Shown in pieces: positions 1-6,021 of a DNA stretch of 17,088 bases. Positions within the stretch are counted from its first letter, which is position 1, and every line of letters starts with the position of its first letter. A model generated the notes under the pieces. That model worked only from the letters and a program-made list of their open reading frames with translations. It ran no database searches and was not told the DNA's origin. Source of the DNA: JANQRV01 sp964533785. Lineage in GTDB: Bacteria > Bacteroidota > Bacteroidia > Chitinophagales > Saprospiraceae. Location of the stretch: the NCBI GenBank assembly GCA_964533785.1, contig CAZHNG010000126.1, positions 1 to 17,088 on the forward strand. Reading direction: 5' to 3'. A program made the position numbers and the translations under genes.

Positions 1-17
1 GCGGTTTGTTGTCTAAA

Positions 18-97
18 ATCTAGCGTCTAGTGTCTAGCGTCAAAAGTCCAATTAAGTAAGAAAGCAGATTTAAGATGCCAGACGCCAGACGCCAGAC
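18..97. repeat. Heptamer repeats in inverted arrangement
   Basis: Positions 18-41 hold about three and a half copies of a 7-bp unit (GTCTAGC or GTCTAGT). Positions 77-97 hold three exact tandem copies of GCCAGAC. The second block is nearly the reverse complement of the first (GTCTGGC versus GTCTAGC), so the two could pair as an imperfect stem around a loop of about 35 bases. No reading frame runs through it. I interpret it as part of a small dispersed intergenic repeat of the kind common in Bacteroidota; that last point is inference. Confidence 0.6.
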
Positions 98-144
98 TGC
101 ATGAGTTTGATCCCGATTGCTATCGGGAGGGCTTGAGTGTGAAC
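53..144. repeat. Dispersed intergenic repeat, copy A
   Basis: Three blocks occur here in the same order as in a second copy at 11967-12090. They are a 21-bp block at 53-73 beginning TAAGTAAGAAAGC, an 18-bp block at 88-105 (GACGCCAGACTGCATGAG), and GTGTGAAC at 137-144. Between the last two blocks is a hairpin, TCCCGAT/ATCGGGA, at 111-128 with a 4-base loop. The rest of the stretch up to the first gene (145-299) shows nothing I can name. Confidence 0.65.
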
Positions 145-299
145 ATAACATAAAATAAGTCCATGATTTTGTGAGTGACTCGCTTAACTGAATTCTTTTC
201 CAAGTTTTTTGCACAAAGAATCTTTCAATGACTAATGTCGTTATTAAATTTATACTGATGTGAAATTATAATGTCGTAAATTCCATCAGCATTATACCT

Positions 300-347
300 T
301 TTTGAATTCAGATGACAGACAAAGTATACGTCATCATAAATTCAAAA
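300..347. promoter_or_regulatory. Interrupted inverted repeat upstream of first gene
   Basis: Two arm segments pair: TTTTGAATT (300-308) with AATTCAAAA (339-347), and GATGAC (311-316) with GTCATC (330-335). They are separated by a 2-base versus 3-base internal bulge and enclose a 13-base loop. It ends about 43 bp before the ATG at 390, so an operator or a 5' leader hairpin is possible. I cannot identify a regulator. Confidence 0.4.
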
Positions 348-389
348 TAGTATTACAGGTAATTGATTCATTGTAAATGATTATAACTT

Positions 390-809
390 ATGGAAAAGGC
401 AAGTTTACTATTCTCTTTTTGCTTTGTATGCTTTATTTGCGTAGTTGAAACCACTTCTGCCCAGGTTTATTCAACGAAAGACCGCGGTGAAAACGGCAGC
501 TACATTTTAACCAAATCCATTCCAGACCGTTTACCCCCGGAGATCAGAGGCTCAGGAGTACCAGTCGGTTTGTACGTAGTACAGATTGCCCGTTTTGAGG
601 AGATGAGCTGGGATAAAGTGCCTTCACGCTTACCTAAAGGAACTTTCCTATGGATAAATCCTGATCATTCGGACGAAGCACTTCTTTTGGCAGGTTTTTA
701 TAATACGTTTAAAGATGCAGAAAACGCAGCTAAAGAGTGGAAGAAAAGGGGGAAAGCTTTCGAAAAATCCTTTGCCAGAGAAAAGCCTTTTTTTGTAGAG
801 TACCGGTAG
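390..809 (+). CDS. Exported SPOR-like domain protein
   Basis: This encodes a 139-residue protein of unknown role. Residues 1-24 form a clear signal peptide with a hydrophobic core and a small-residue cleavage site before QVYST, so it should be exported to the periplasm or outer membrane. Residues about 61-139 have the pattern of a SPOR-like fold: a first strand YVVQIARF, a middle segment LLAGFYNTFKDAENAAKEWKKRG (the strand, glycine and amphipathic helix typical of SPOR repeats), and a final strand ending FFVEYR. SPOR domains classically bind denuded peptidoglycan glycans, but this copy is divergent and has no partner gene. It is alone on the plus strand, facing the convergent gene at 1038-1838. 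The ATG start is chosen because it immediately precedes the signal peptide. The fold assignment is moderate; the function is not established. Confidence 0.75.
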   Translation: MEKASLLFSFCFVCFICVVETTSAQVYSTKDRGENGSYILTKSIPDRLPPEIRGSGVPVGLYVVQIARFEEMSWDKVPSRLPKGTFLWINPDHSDEALLLAGFYNTFKDAENAAKEWKKRGKAFEKSFAREKPFFVEYR

Positions 810-896
810 AATTGCTGTTTCAGATCTGAACTGCCCGACATTGATAAAAGAGGCCGTATTAAAAGTAAGGTTTGAAAAACACAAGGAAAACTTATC

Positions 897-959
897 ACCG
901 CAAAGGCCATAAAGAGCCGCAAAGAAAAAACTCTTGAGTTTCTTTGCGTGCCTTGTGGT
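897..959. repeat. Imperfect palindromic repeat between convergent genes
   Basis: The inner stem GCAAAGAAA (919-927) pairs perfectly with TTTCTTTGC (939-947). An outer, imperfect pairing links ACCGCAAAGGC (897-907) and GCCTTGTGGT (950-959). It lies between the 3' ends of two convergent genes and could act as a bidirectional transcription end. The CCGCAAAG/CTTTGCG wording recurs in intergenic repeats of many Bacteroidota as I recall, so it may be a dispersed repeat. I cannot test copy number here. Confidence 0.45.
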
Positions 960-1010
960 AAATTATTTGATAGCGTTTCTTTTGCCTTCACTTATGATAC
1001 AGCCACTTCA

Positions 1011-1036
1011 GTCGTCACTGCGAGGGCCAGGCTTCC
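1011..1036. repeat. Possible remnant of a GTCATTGCGAGG-type intergenic repeat
   Basis: The bases GTCACTGCGAGGG followed by a degenerate GCTTCC resemble a widespread short bacterial intergenic repeat with the wording GTCATTGCGAGG...GAAGCAATC. It abuts the stop codon of the minus-strand gene at 1038. Only the resemblance is visible; this is a low-confidence call. Confidence 0.25.
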
Positions 1037-1037
1037 A

Positions 1038-1838
1038 CTACAATTTCTGGATCTTCTTGATCAGTTGCCCCTCCGGTGTATTAAATTGCAGGGTATATAG
1101 ACCGAGATCCAACTTTGACAGATCTATTTGAGATTGCACTGCTCCATGCATTAATTGCCGTCCGTTAAGATCATAGATGGCAAAAGTTTCTAATGTATAT
1201 TCGGTACTTTGGATGTTGATAACATCGACAACAGGGTTGGGGAATATTTTTACCGTCGCCGCATCAAGGATTTTTATACTCGTAGCTTCTGTATCTGGCG
1301 CAACTGTTAGGGAGGTGGTATAAATGTTGTCACCGGAGTTACTGCCGTTGTTGTTGGCATCATTTACGGCTAAATAAAGCACGAGAGTATCCATGGCATT
1401 TTCCGGAGCGACCCAATTCACTTGCCAGGAGGTTTGAGAATTACCCTGATTGGTATGAGTAACGTACTGACGCATATTACTGCCGGAACGAATTTGCGTT
1501 TGATCCGGATTGGGTAGTTCCCAGGTCCCAAAATTGTTCCCTGCCTGATCTAGTGCCAGAATTTCGAACCCGTTTTTATTGGCATTTTGCGGATCTGAAA
1601 TTGAAATATTAATAGTGTTTACGGCTCCGGGTTGATAAGTAGCGGCATCATCCGCCAGGTTAAGCTCGATGGTAGCATTCCCCTGGTTTAATTCTCCGGA
1701 ATGGCATCCCACCGTAGCACAGGTAGAATCCCCCGGGGCTCCCGTTCTACCGGCTGGGGCTCCTCCGGAATTTCCCAATAATGTGAAGATTAAAGCTGCA
1801 CCTAGTGCAACAATTGGTAATGTAGATTTGAATTTCAT
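1038..1838 (-). CDS. Secreted choice-of-anchor-V-like protein with T9SS type A sorting domain
   Basis: This encodes a 266-residue secreted protein. An N-terminal signal sequence (about residues 1-26) is followed by the motif TGAPGDSTCATVGCHSG, the hallmark start of choice-of-anchor-V/reelin-like domains. Here the cysteines are spaced C-x4-CH rather than CxxCH, so covalent heme attachment is doubtful. A beta-rich domain runs to about residue 185. The last roughly 75 residues (from about 191) are a Por secretion system sorting domain: VKIFPNP, a central FAIYDLNGRQ, and a terminal GLYTLQF...IKKIQKL. Such tails direct cargo through the type IX secretion system, after which they are cleaved and the protein is anchored or released. 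The ATG at 1838 directly precedes the signal peptide. Ligand and role are unknown. It has no operon partners and is convergent with the gene at 390-809. Confidence 0.88.
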   Translation of the reverse strand: MKFKSTLPIVALGAALIFTLLGNSGGAPAGRTGAPGDSTCATVGCHSGELNQGNATIELNLADDAATYQPGAVNTINISISDPQNANKNGFEILALDQAGNNFGTWELPNPDQTQIRSGSNMRQYVTHTNQGNSQTSWQVNWVAPENAMDTLVLYLAVNDANNNGSNSGDNIYTTSLTVAPDTEATSIKILDAATVKIFPNPVVDVINIQSTEYTLETFAIYDLNGRQLMHGAVQSQIDLSKLDLGLYTLQFNTPEGQLIKKIQKL

Positions 1839-1878
1839 AAATGTGTATTTTGATAAAACAATACCTTTCTAATGAAAT

Positions 1879-1930
1879 ATTGTCTAGTTTGTTGTCAACA
1901 ATAAAATCGGTTTGGTGACAAATAGACAAT
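1879..1930. promoter_or_regulatory. Nested inverted repeats upstream of the T9SS cargo gene
   Basis: A 13-bp palindrome, TTGTTG-T-CAACAA (1889-1901), lies between the outer arms ATTGTCT (1879-1885) and AGACAAT (1924-1930). It is about 40-90 bp upstream of the start codon of the minus-strand gene that begins at 1838, a suitable place for an operator. No regulator family is recognised. Confidence 0.35.
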
Positions 1931-2085
1931 TTTTCAAACTCATTACCCACAACTTGCCTATCCTCTAATTATTGGTTATGAGATTTATGGGTTATAGGGT
2001 TGTCAAGTTATTTGGTCGGGTTGGGAAGTAACCGGATTAAAATCCGTTAAGACCCGTTTAACTCGTCTCACCCGTTGAACCCTCC

Positions 2086-2892
2086 TCACCAATTATCCCC
2101 ATCGATCAAATCTCCGATGCCTCCAAGAATACTGCCTTCGCCTTTTCCACTGCCTTTTCCATAGTGGCGAGAAGCAGCAACCACCCGGTCAGCTAACCTA
2201 CTGAATGGCAACGATTGGATCCATACCGTGCCGGGGCCTTCCAGCCGGGCATAAAATAGGCCTTCACCGCCAAAAAGCATATTTCTTACTCCTTTGACCA
2301 ATTCAATATCATAATCGATATGACGGGTGAAGCCGACCAGGCAACCAGTATCAATCCGTAATACTTCTCCGATTTGCAATTGTTTCTTAATGACGTTACC
2401 GCCGGCGTGCAAAAAGGCCAGCCCGTCACCTTCTAACTTTTGCATAATAAAGCCTTCGCCGCCGAAAAACCCACGGCCGAGCTTTCTGGAAAATTCAATA
2501 CCGACTGATACACCTTTAGCAGCGCAAAGAAAAGCATCTTTTTGGCAAATGATTTTCCCTTCCATCTCTGCCAGGTCTAGTGGAATGATCCTTCCCGGAT
2601 AAGGCGAAGCGAAAGCTACCTGCTTTTTACCTTCTCCGGCATGCGTAAAGGCAGTCATAAACAGGCTCTCACCCGTCAGCAGGCGCTTGCCCGCAGATAG
2701 CACCTTTCCCCACAGTCCCTTATTAGCCTCCTGGTGGCTACCGTCACCAAAAATAGTGGCCAGCTCTATACCGTCGTCCATCATCATAAAACTACCGGCT
2801 TCGGCAATTACCGTTTCTAAAGGATCCAATTCTATTTCTACGAATTGCATCTCTTCTCCGTAGATCTTGTAATCAATTTCGTGTGCATTCAT
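2086..2892 (-). CDS. AIM24/TIGR00266 family protein
   Basis: This encodes a 268-residue protein of the AIM24 (TIGR00266) family, named for a yeast mitochondrial biogenesis factor; bacterial members have no settled function. The hallmarks are visible. The N-terminal strand pattern ends VEIELDPLETVIAEAGSFMMMDDGIEL (about residues 18-44). The middle has GESLFMTAFTH and GRIIPLDL. A glycine-rich FFGGEGFIMQKLEGDG(L)AFLHAGG block is followed by a second FGGEGLFYARLEGPGTVWIQSLP near residue 207. The C-terminus is a glycine-rich low-complexity tail (GKGSGKGEGSILGGIGDLIDG), as in many homologues. The two related glycine-rich blocks reflect the internal pseudosymmetry of the family. Length is typical and there is no signal peptide, so it should be cytosolic. 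It is monocistronic, with a 172-bp gap from the next gene. Confidence 0.93.
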   Translation of the reverse strand: MNAHEIDYKIYGEEMQFVEIELDPLETVIAEAGSFMMMDDGIELATIFGDGSHQEANKGLWGKVLSAGKRLLTGESLFMTAFTHAGEGKKQVAFASPYPGRIIPLDLAEMEGKIICQKDAFLCAAKGVSVGIEFSRKLGRGFFGGEGFIMQKLEGDGLAFLHAGGNVIKKQLQIGEVLRIDTGCLVGFTRHIDYDIELVKGVRNMLFGGEGLFYARLEGPGTVWIQSLPFSRLADRVVAASRHYGKGSGKGEGSILGGIGDLIDGDNW

Positions 2893-3064
2893 AATTCATT
2901 AGGTTGATTGCTGAGTTTTATCGTCAGGGTGCTTATTGCCCCGATGGTAAAAACTCAGGAGGAAAAAAGAATTGAAAACTGAATTTAGGGCTTTGTTCAA
3001 GAGCATTGTAAAAATATCGACAAAAGCATCTCACTTTCATACCTGTACTAAACTTTTCAAATGA

Positions 3065-4180
3065 TCATTCCGGAAAAAGTGAAGTATCTAAGCCCGGAAT
3101 AACTTTTAAAGCATTTTTATAATACAGTTTTTTCAAGATCTCATCGGGGAGATCCAGTCCGTACATTCGCCAAAACGCGTGGTATTTTTTGTAGTAAGGG
3201 AAATACTCATCAGCGGTTTCAAGTACCCGGAAATAAGTGTCATATTCTTCGGGATTGTAAGCGTCCTTTCCGAAAAGGACCCGGTCCTGGTATTTCTCAA
3301 AAAATTTGTTGGCGTGACGAGGCTGACGTCCCAATTCTGCAATAATGGCCCCGATCTCAACGTACATATTAGGATATTTTTCGAGGAGTGTACTCAACTT
3401 ATCTAAGTCATTAGCGAACCAGCCCATATGAGCATTGATAAACTTTGTATCGGGATGTTTCCGAAAAATGTCGTGTTGTTCGGCAATGATGGTTTCCCAG
3501 GGAGCGGGATTATCCGGCCCGAGTTTACGGTTAGGACGCAATTTTAATTCCAGCCACCTTTCATTTTTTTCATCGTGGGGAGCCCAAAATGATTTGGGAT
3601 CAGCGGAGTGGATCAGTATGGGGATGCCGAGTTCACCGCATTTTGCCCAAATCGGGTCGATCCTCGGATCGTTGATCTTTATTCGATTGCCATCCTTGTC
3701 TGTATTGCGCATCCCCTGGCTTTTAAAGATTTTTAACCCCTTTGCGCCATGCTCTACATCATATTCCAATTGCTTAATCGTTTCCTCGGCCCAATCCGGT
3801 TCATCTATGCTGCCCAAGTTGATATTGGTAAAAACTACAATACGATTGGAGTAGTTTTCTTCGGCGATATGATCAGTAATGTCAGATAGTGCTTTTCCGC
3901 CCCTTCCGCTCAGGTTCACAATGATCTGCATATTTAAGGTGTCCATTTCCCTAATGAGCTTGTCCAGGTCTTGTTCGGCCAGGCGCCAATGATGAGAATG
4001 CACGTCAATAAAAGGGAATTTTGCCGAAGTAACCGGGTTTTCCGGTACCACCAATGTGGAAACAGGATCATATTTTTCGAAGTCCATGACCAATGAAGAG
4101 TCTATTTCATAGTTCCTTTGCCCATGAAGGCCAATAAGAATGCACAATTGAAAAACCAACAAAAATACTTTTTTTAGCAT
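3065..4180 (-). CDS. Exported amidohydrolase (amidohydrolase-2/TIM-barrel metal hydrolase)
   Basis: This encodes a 371-residue enzyme of the amidohydrolase-related family (PF04909 type), which cleaves C-N, C-O or C-C bonds using a mononuclear metal centre; the substrate is unknown. The ATG at 4180 starts a clean signal peptide (about residues 1-21, MLKKVFLLVFQLCILIGLHG then Q), so export is likely. An in-frame TTG 18 bp further upstream only adds six residues before it and is not preferred. Visible metal ligands are HSH at residues 61-63 (FIDVHSHHW), His191 in ILIHSADP, His251 in FINAHMGW, and Asp306 in VLFGKDAYNP. Exported copies of this family occur widely in Bacteroidota. It is monocistronic and divergent from the downstream cluster. 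Upstream lies the 32-bp palindrome at 4246-4277. Confidence 0.9.
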   Translation of the reverse strand: MLKKVFLLVFQLCILIGLHGQRNYEIDSSLVMDFEKYDPVSTLVVPENPVTSAKFPFIDVHSHHWRLAEQDLDKLIREMDTLNMQIIVNLSGRGGKALSDITDHIAEENYSNRIVVFTNINLGSIDEPDWAEETIKQLEYDVEHGAKGLKIFKSQGMRNTDKDGNRIKINDPRIDPIWAKCGELGIPILIHSADPKSFWAPHDEKNERWLELKLRPNRKLGPDNPAPWETIIAEQHDIFRKHPDTKFINAHMGWFANDLDKLSTLLEKYPNMYVEIGAIIAELGRQPRHANKFFEKYQDRVLFGKDAYNPEEYDTYFRVLETADEYFPYYKKYHAFWRMYGLDLPDEILKKLYYKNALKVIPGLDTSLFPE

Positions 4181-4212
4181 AGCCGAATATTTTATCAATA
4201 AATCCTAACTAC

Positions 4213-4297
4213 AGGACAAAACTGAAAAAGCATAATATGACTCTTGCCACTAAGCCGATAGCTATCGGCTTAGTGGCTACCAAATATTTTTTGTCCT
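4213..4297. repeat. Perfect 32-bp palindrome inside longer inverted arms
   Basis: Positions 4246-4277 (GCCACTAAGCCGATA/GC/TATCGGCTTAGTGGC) equal their own reverse complement. Further out, AGGACAAAA (4213-4221) pairs with TTTTGTCCT (4289-4297). The element begins 33 bp upstream of the amidohydrolase start. The CCGATAGCTATCGG core is close to the hairpin core at 111-128, so both may derive from one family of dispersed palindromes. It could form a cruciform or a strong leader hairpin. Confidence 0.75.
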
Positions 4298-4584
4298 ATA
4301 GTGAGCAATAAATTTAAATCTCAAAAGTAAGAATATAGCCTTATTTGGATGTTGAATACTCAATATTTTCGGTTCAAACCTAAAAAAGTTCCATTCTTCT
4401 GGCATAAATATTCTTAGCGAACTAAGCTATTCACCCTATTAAAATACTGACAGCCAATCTATTGGACATCCTAAAGATCTAGTGTGGCGTTTTTGGTTTG
4501 GTTTTTTCTTCTGAATTAGTGTATGAGTTAGAGAGTGAAAATTGATTGAAAGGTCGTTTTCGGTTCTTTTAAGAACATCCTCCG

Positions 4585-4622
4585 CTGGATCCTTCCTTCC
4601 CCCCAGTTAGTAAAGGATCCAG
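4585..4622. repeat. 10-bp inverted repeat hairpin
   Basis: CTGGATCCTT (4585-4594) pairs perfectly with AAGGATCCAG (4613-4622) around an 18-base C-rich loop. It is not followed by a T-run, so it is a structural element rather than a terminator. Confidence 0.5.
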
Positions 4623-4654
4623 TTAAAGTTAATATCCATAACTGTTTTGCATTG

Positions 4655-4683
4655 AAAGAAGGAGGCATTGTGCCTTCTTCTTT
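4655..4683 (+). terminator. Terminator-like hairpin
   Basis: A 13-bp stem, AAAGAAGGAGGCA (4655-4667) with TGCCTTCTTCTTT (4671-4683), includes one G-U pair and has a 3-base loop. It ends in a pyrimidine/T-rich strand but lacks a continuous T-run. No plus-strand gene is identified upstream. It would be near-symmetric on the other strand. Confidence 0.4.
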
Positions 4684-4764
4684 GTGAAAATCAGCTGGAT
4701 ATACAATATAGTTTTTCCTAAAATGGGGCTAATAACAAATCATTCTCAAAAGTAGGGTTAGCGT

Positions 4765-4795
4765 CTCAGGAACTTGCGAAAGTTCAGTTCCTGAG
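4765..4795. repeat. 10-bp inverted repeat
   Basis: CTCAGGAACT (4765-4774) pairs perfectly with AGTTCCTGAG (4786-4795) around an 11-base loop. It lies about 22 bp before the weak small frame at 4817 and could be a leader structure or an operator for it. Confidence 0.45.
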
Positions 4796-4816
4796 CGTAT
4801 TGGCTCAAAAGGCTGT

Positions 4817-4930
4817 GTGGAATTCATACTTCTGAAAGAGGAAACAAATATTCCGCAAAAAATCGTAGACATTGCGATACAAATTTTGCCAAAGATCGGC
4901 TTCACCCAAGGCGCATGCTCGTTAGCTTAA
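4817..4930 (+). CDS. Possible small peptide of 37 residues, weak
   Basis: A GTG-initiated frame encodes 37 residues ending in ...PKIGFTQGACSLA. The sequence reads like a real amphipathic helix (LLKEETNIPQKIVDIAIQIL) followed by a short tail. The open frame extends upstream to a stop at 4733 but has no ATG, so initiation is uncertain and it may be a fragment. The last four residues, C-S-L-A, have the shape of a CaaX prenylation box. That is only noteworthy because an isoprenoid-synthase-fold gene lies 1.1 kb downstream. I do not recognise a family. A decayed remnant or chance frame is at least as likely as a real peptide. Confidence 0.2.
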   Translation: MEFILLKEETNIPQKIVDIAIQILPKIGFTQGACSLA

Positions 4931-5109
4931 TTTCTGTCCGTTATTATCCAATCAGCAAGGAACGGAAAATCGAGCGTTTTTTCATAACGTCCATTCCCTT
5001 TTCCCACACTATCTGTTTTCTGGTGCCTGAAGTCTGGTCTCTTCAAAAGAGTTCTTTTTCCTGTAGTTATATTATGTATAAATCTCGCAAATTCGTTTGA
5101 TTATTCGGT

Positions 5110-5153
5110 AGTGCCTGGGTCGAGTTAAGACAGACTCAGGTACTTTCTTTTTT
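5110..5153 (+). terminator. Rho-independent terminator
   Basis: The stem AGTGCCTGGGTC (5110-5121) with GACTCAGGTACT (5133-5144) is a 12-bp helix in which both mismatches are G-U pairs in RNA on the plus strand. It is followed at once by TTTCTTTTTT. The wobble asymmetry and T-run show it works for plus-strand transcription. There is no confident gene in front of it, so it implies a short or non-coding transcript starting within about 4300-5100. Confidence 0.72.
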
Positions 5154-5319
5154 GAACCTGGTCAAGAAACTCCGGGAATGGACGAAAACTAAAAATTTGC
5201 GGTTTTTTACGGAGAAGTCATTGACAGAGCAGATAATGCATATTAAATTTATTTTATAAGTGATTGATAATAAGGGTGTTTTAATTTTCCGGTATTTTGG
5301 AACCTGATTTGTAAGTATT

Positions 5320-5385
5320 TACTAGACTTGTTCGGCAGGTTTGCCACTTGTAGCCGTTTGATGATCCCGCCGAACAAGTCTACTA
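5320..5385. mobile_element. MITE-like element with 12-bp terminal inverted repeats and TACTA duplication
   Basis: Positions 5325-5380 form a 56-bp unit whose ends, GACTTGTTCGGC and GCCGAACAAGTC, are perfect inverted repeats. The unit is flanked on both sides by the 5-bp direct repeat TACTA (5320-5324 and 5381-5385), as expected for a target-site duplication. There is no room for a transposase, so it would be a non-autonomous element mobilised in trans. The parent insertion sequence family is not identified. It sits 18 bp upstream of the preferred start at 5403 and supplies the alternative TTG start at 5328. Confidence 0.65.
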
Positions 5386-5402
5386 ATCACAATGCAATCT
5401 AT

Positions 5403-5852
5403 ATGGCTATAGCAGTAGCAACATCTGTTTCTTTCAATGCAAGATCTATCGATCAATATATATTCGATGAATGTCACGCGGGTATGGTTAGTACGCTTTG
5501 GTTCGCCAATACTGCTTCAAAAGAGATGTTTCTCAAACACGTTGCGGGTATTGTGGGGGAAAAAGAAGTGATCGTTACCGGAGCAAATATAGGAAACAAT
5601 AATACGCAATTGATAGATGGTTTACGGTCAGAACTATTCGGCAAGGTTAAAACGGGCACTAAGATTATCGTGATTGAAGGAGCTACTGATGTAGCTGGTT
5701 TTCAGGAAATGGTTATGGATCTCAGCACAGATTTCGGTTCTCCTGTTTTTTTACTGAATGATAATTTGACATCCACTTATATCTGTGACAAAGTGATTTG
5801 CGTGGATGAAGATGGAGAAATTACTGAAGAATTTAAGCCAGCCTTTTTTTGA
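5403..5852 (+). CDS. Unrecognised alpha/beta protein next to a MITE-like insertion
   Basis: This encodes a protein of 149 residues from the ATG at 5403 (MAIAVATSV...). The frame stays open further upstream, but that part is MITE-like DNA, so the longer TTG (5328) and ATG (5361) starts are not preferred. The sequence alternates predicted strands and helices: KEVIVTGANIG, TKIIVIEGATDVAGFQEMV, SPVFLLNDNL and DKVICVDEDGEI. That suggests a small Rossmann-like or flavodoxin-like domain. No P-loop, catalytic motif, signal peptide or membrane segment is visible, and I do not recognise the family. The 5' end may have been altered by the element at 5320-5385, so a truncated gene is possible. It ends 169 bp before the isoprenoid-synthase-like gene on the same strand; functional linkage is unproven. 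Confidence 0.6.
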   Translation: MAIAVATSVSFNARSIDQYIFDECHAGMVSTLWFANTASKEMFLKHVAGIVGEKEVIVTGANIGNNNTQLIDGLRSELFGKVKTGTKIIVIEGATDVAGFQEMVMDLSTDFGSPVFLLNDNLTSTYICDKVICVDEDGEITEEFKPAFF

Positions 5853-5918
5853 CACCGCCTTGCAGGTAGGATCTGACAGCCAAAATTTGAATAAATAATT
5901 TCACAGTAGTTTAACCTT

Positions 5919-5947
5919 TTTGTGGATGATAAATTTTGTATTTTCGG
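5919..5947 (+). promoter_or_regulatory. Candidate Bacteroidota promoter for the signalling cluster
   Basis: TTTG at 5919-5922 and TATTTTCG at 5939-5946 are separated by 16 bp. They resemble the Bacteroidota -33 (TTTG) and -7 (TAnnTTTG) elements, with one mismatch in the latter. They would start transcription near 5953, about 70 bases before the ATG at 6022. It is a match by eye in AT-rich DNA, so the call is weak. Confidence 0.25.
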
Positions 5948-6021
5948 GGATAAAGTCAATATTCTTCGAAATACAGGTGAGAAACAAATTTTCGCTTCAA
6001 ATTTATTAATCCACCAACAGA

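Larger units (their letters stand above)
4298..5319. other. About 1 kb stretch without a confident gene, rich in inverted repeats
   Basis: No convincing long frame is found on either strand. The stretch carries several plus-strand-compatible hairpins (GTTCTT/AAGAAC at 4563-4576, 4585-4622, 4655-4683, 4765-4795), a clear terminator at 5110-5153, and one weak small frame at 4817-4930. It divides the minus-strand housekeeping-like genes from the plus-strand signalling cluster. A structured transcript or a decayed gene are both possible. Confidence 0.5.

Noticed and set aside
698..991. Minus-strand frames overlapping the SPOR-like gene
   Set aside because: They are antisense to a well-formed signal-peptide gene and show no domain-like features.
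4181..4198. Extended start of the amidohydrolase at a TTG codon
   Set aside because: The ATG at 4180 directly begins a well-formed signal peptide; the extension adds residues that would spoil it.
4915..5100. A 61-codon plus-strand frame starting ATGCTCGTTAGC
   Set aside because: The translation lacks protein-like organisation, overlaps the weak 4817-4930 frame, and ends just before the terminator without supporting signals.
4500..5320. Retron or reverse-transcriptase-linked RNA
   Set aside because: There are hairpins but no reverse transcriptase gene in the window.
5328..5402. N-terminal extension of the unknown ORF from TTG 5328 or ATG 5361
   Set aside because: This part is the MITE-like element and flanking DNA; the ATG at 5403 lies after it.
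5730..5852. C-terminal ABC-ATPase look-alike (LLNDNLTSTYICDKVICVDEDGEI) in the unknown ORF
   Set aside because: There is no Walker A, signature motif or Walker B in the preceding sequence, so the resemblance is local only.
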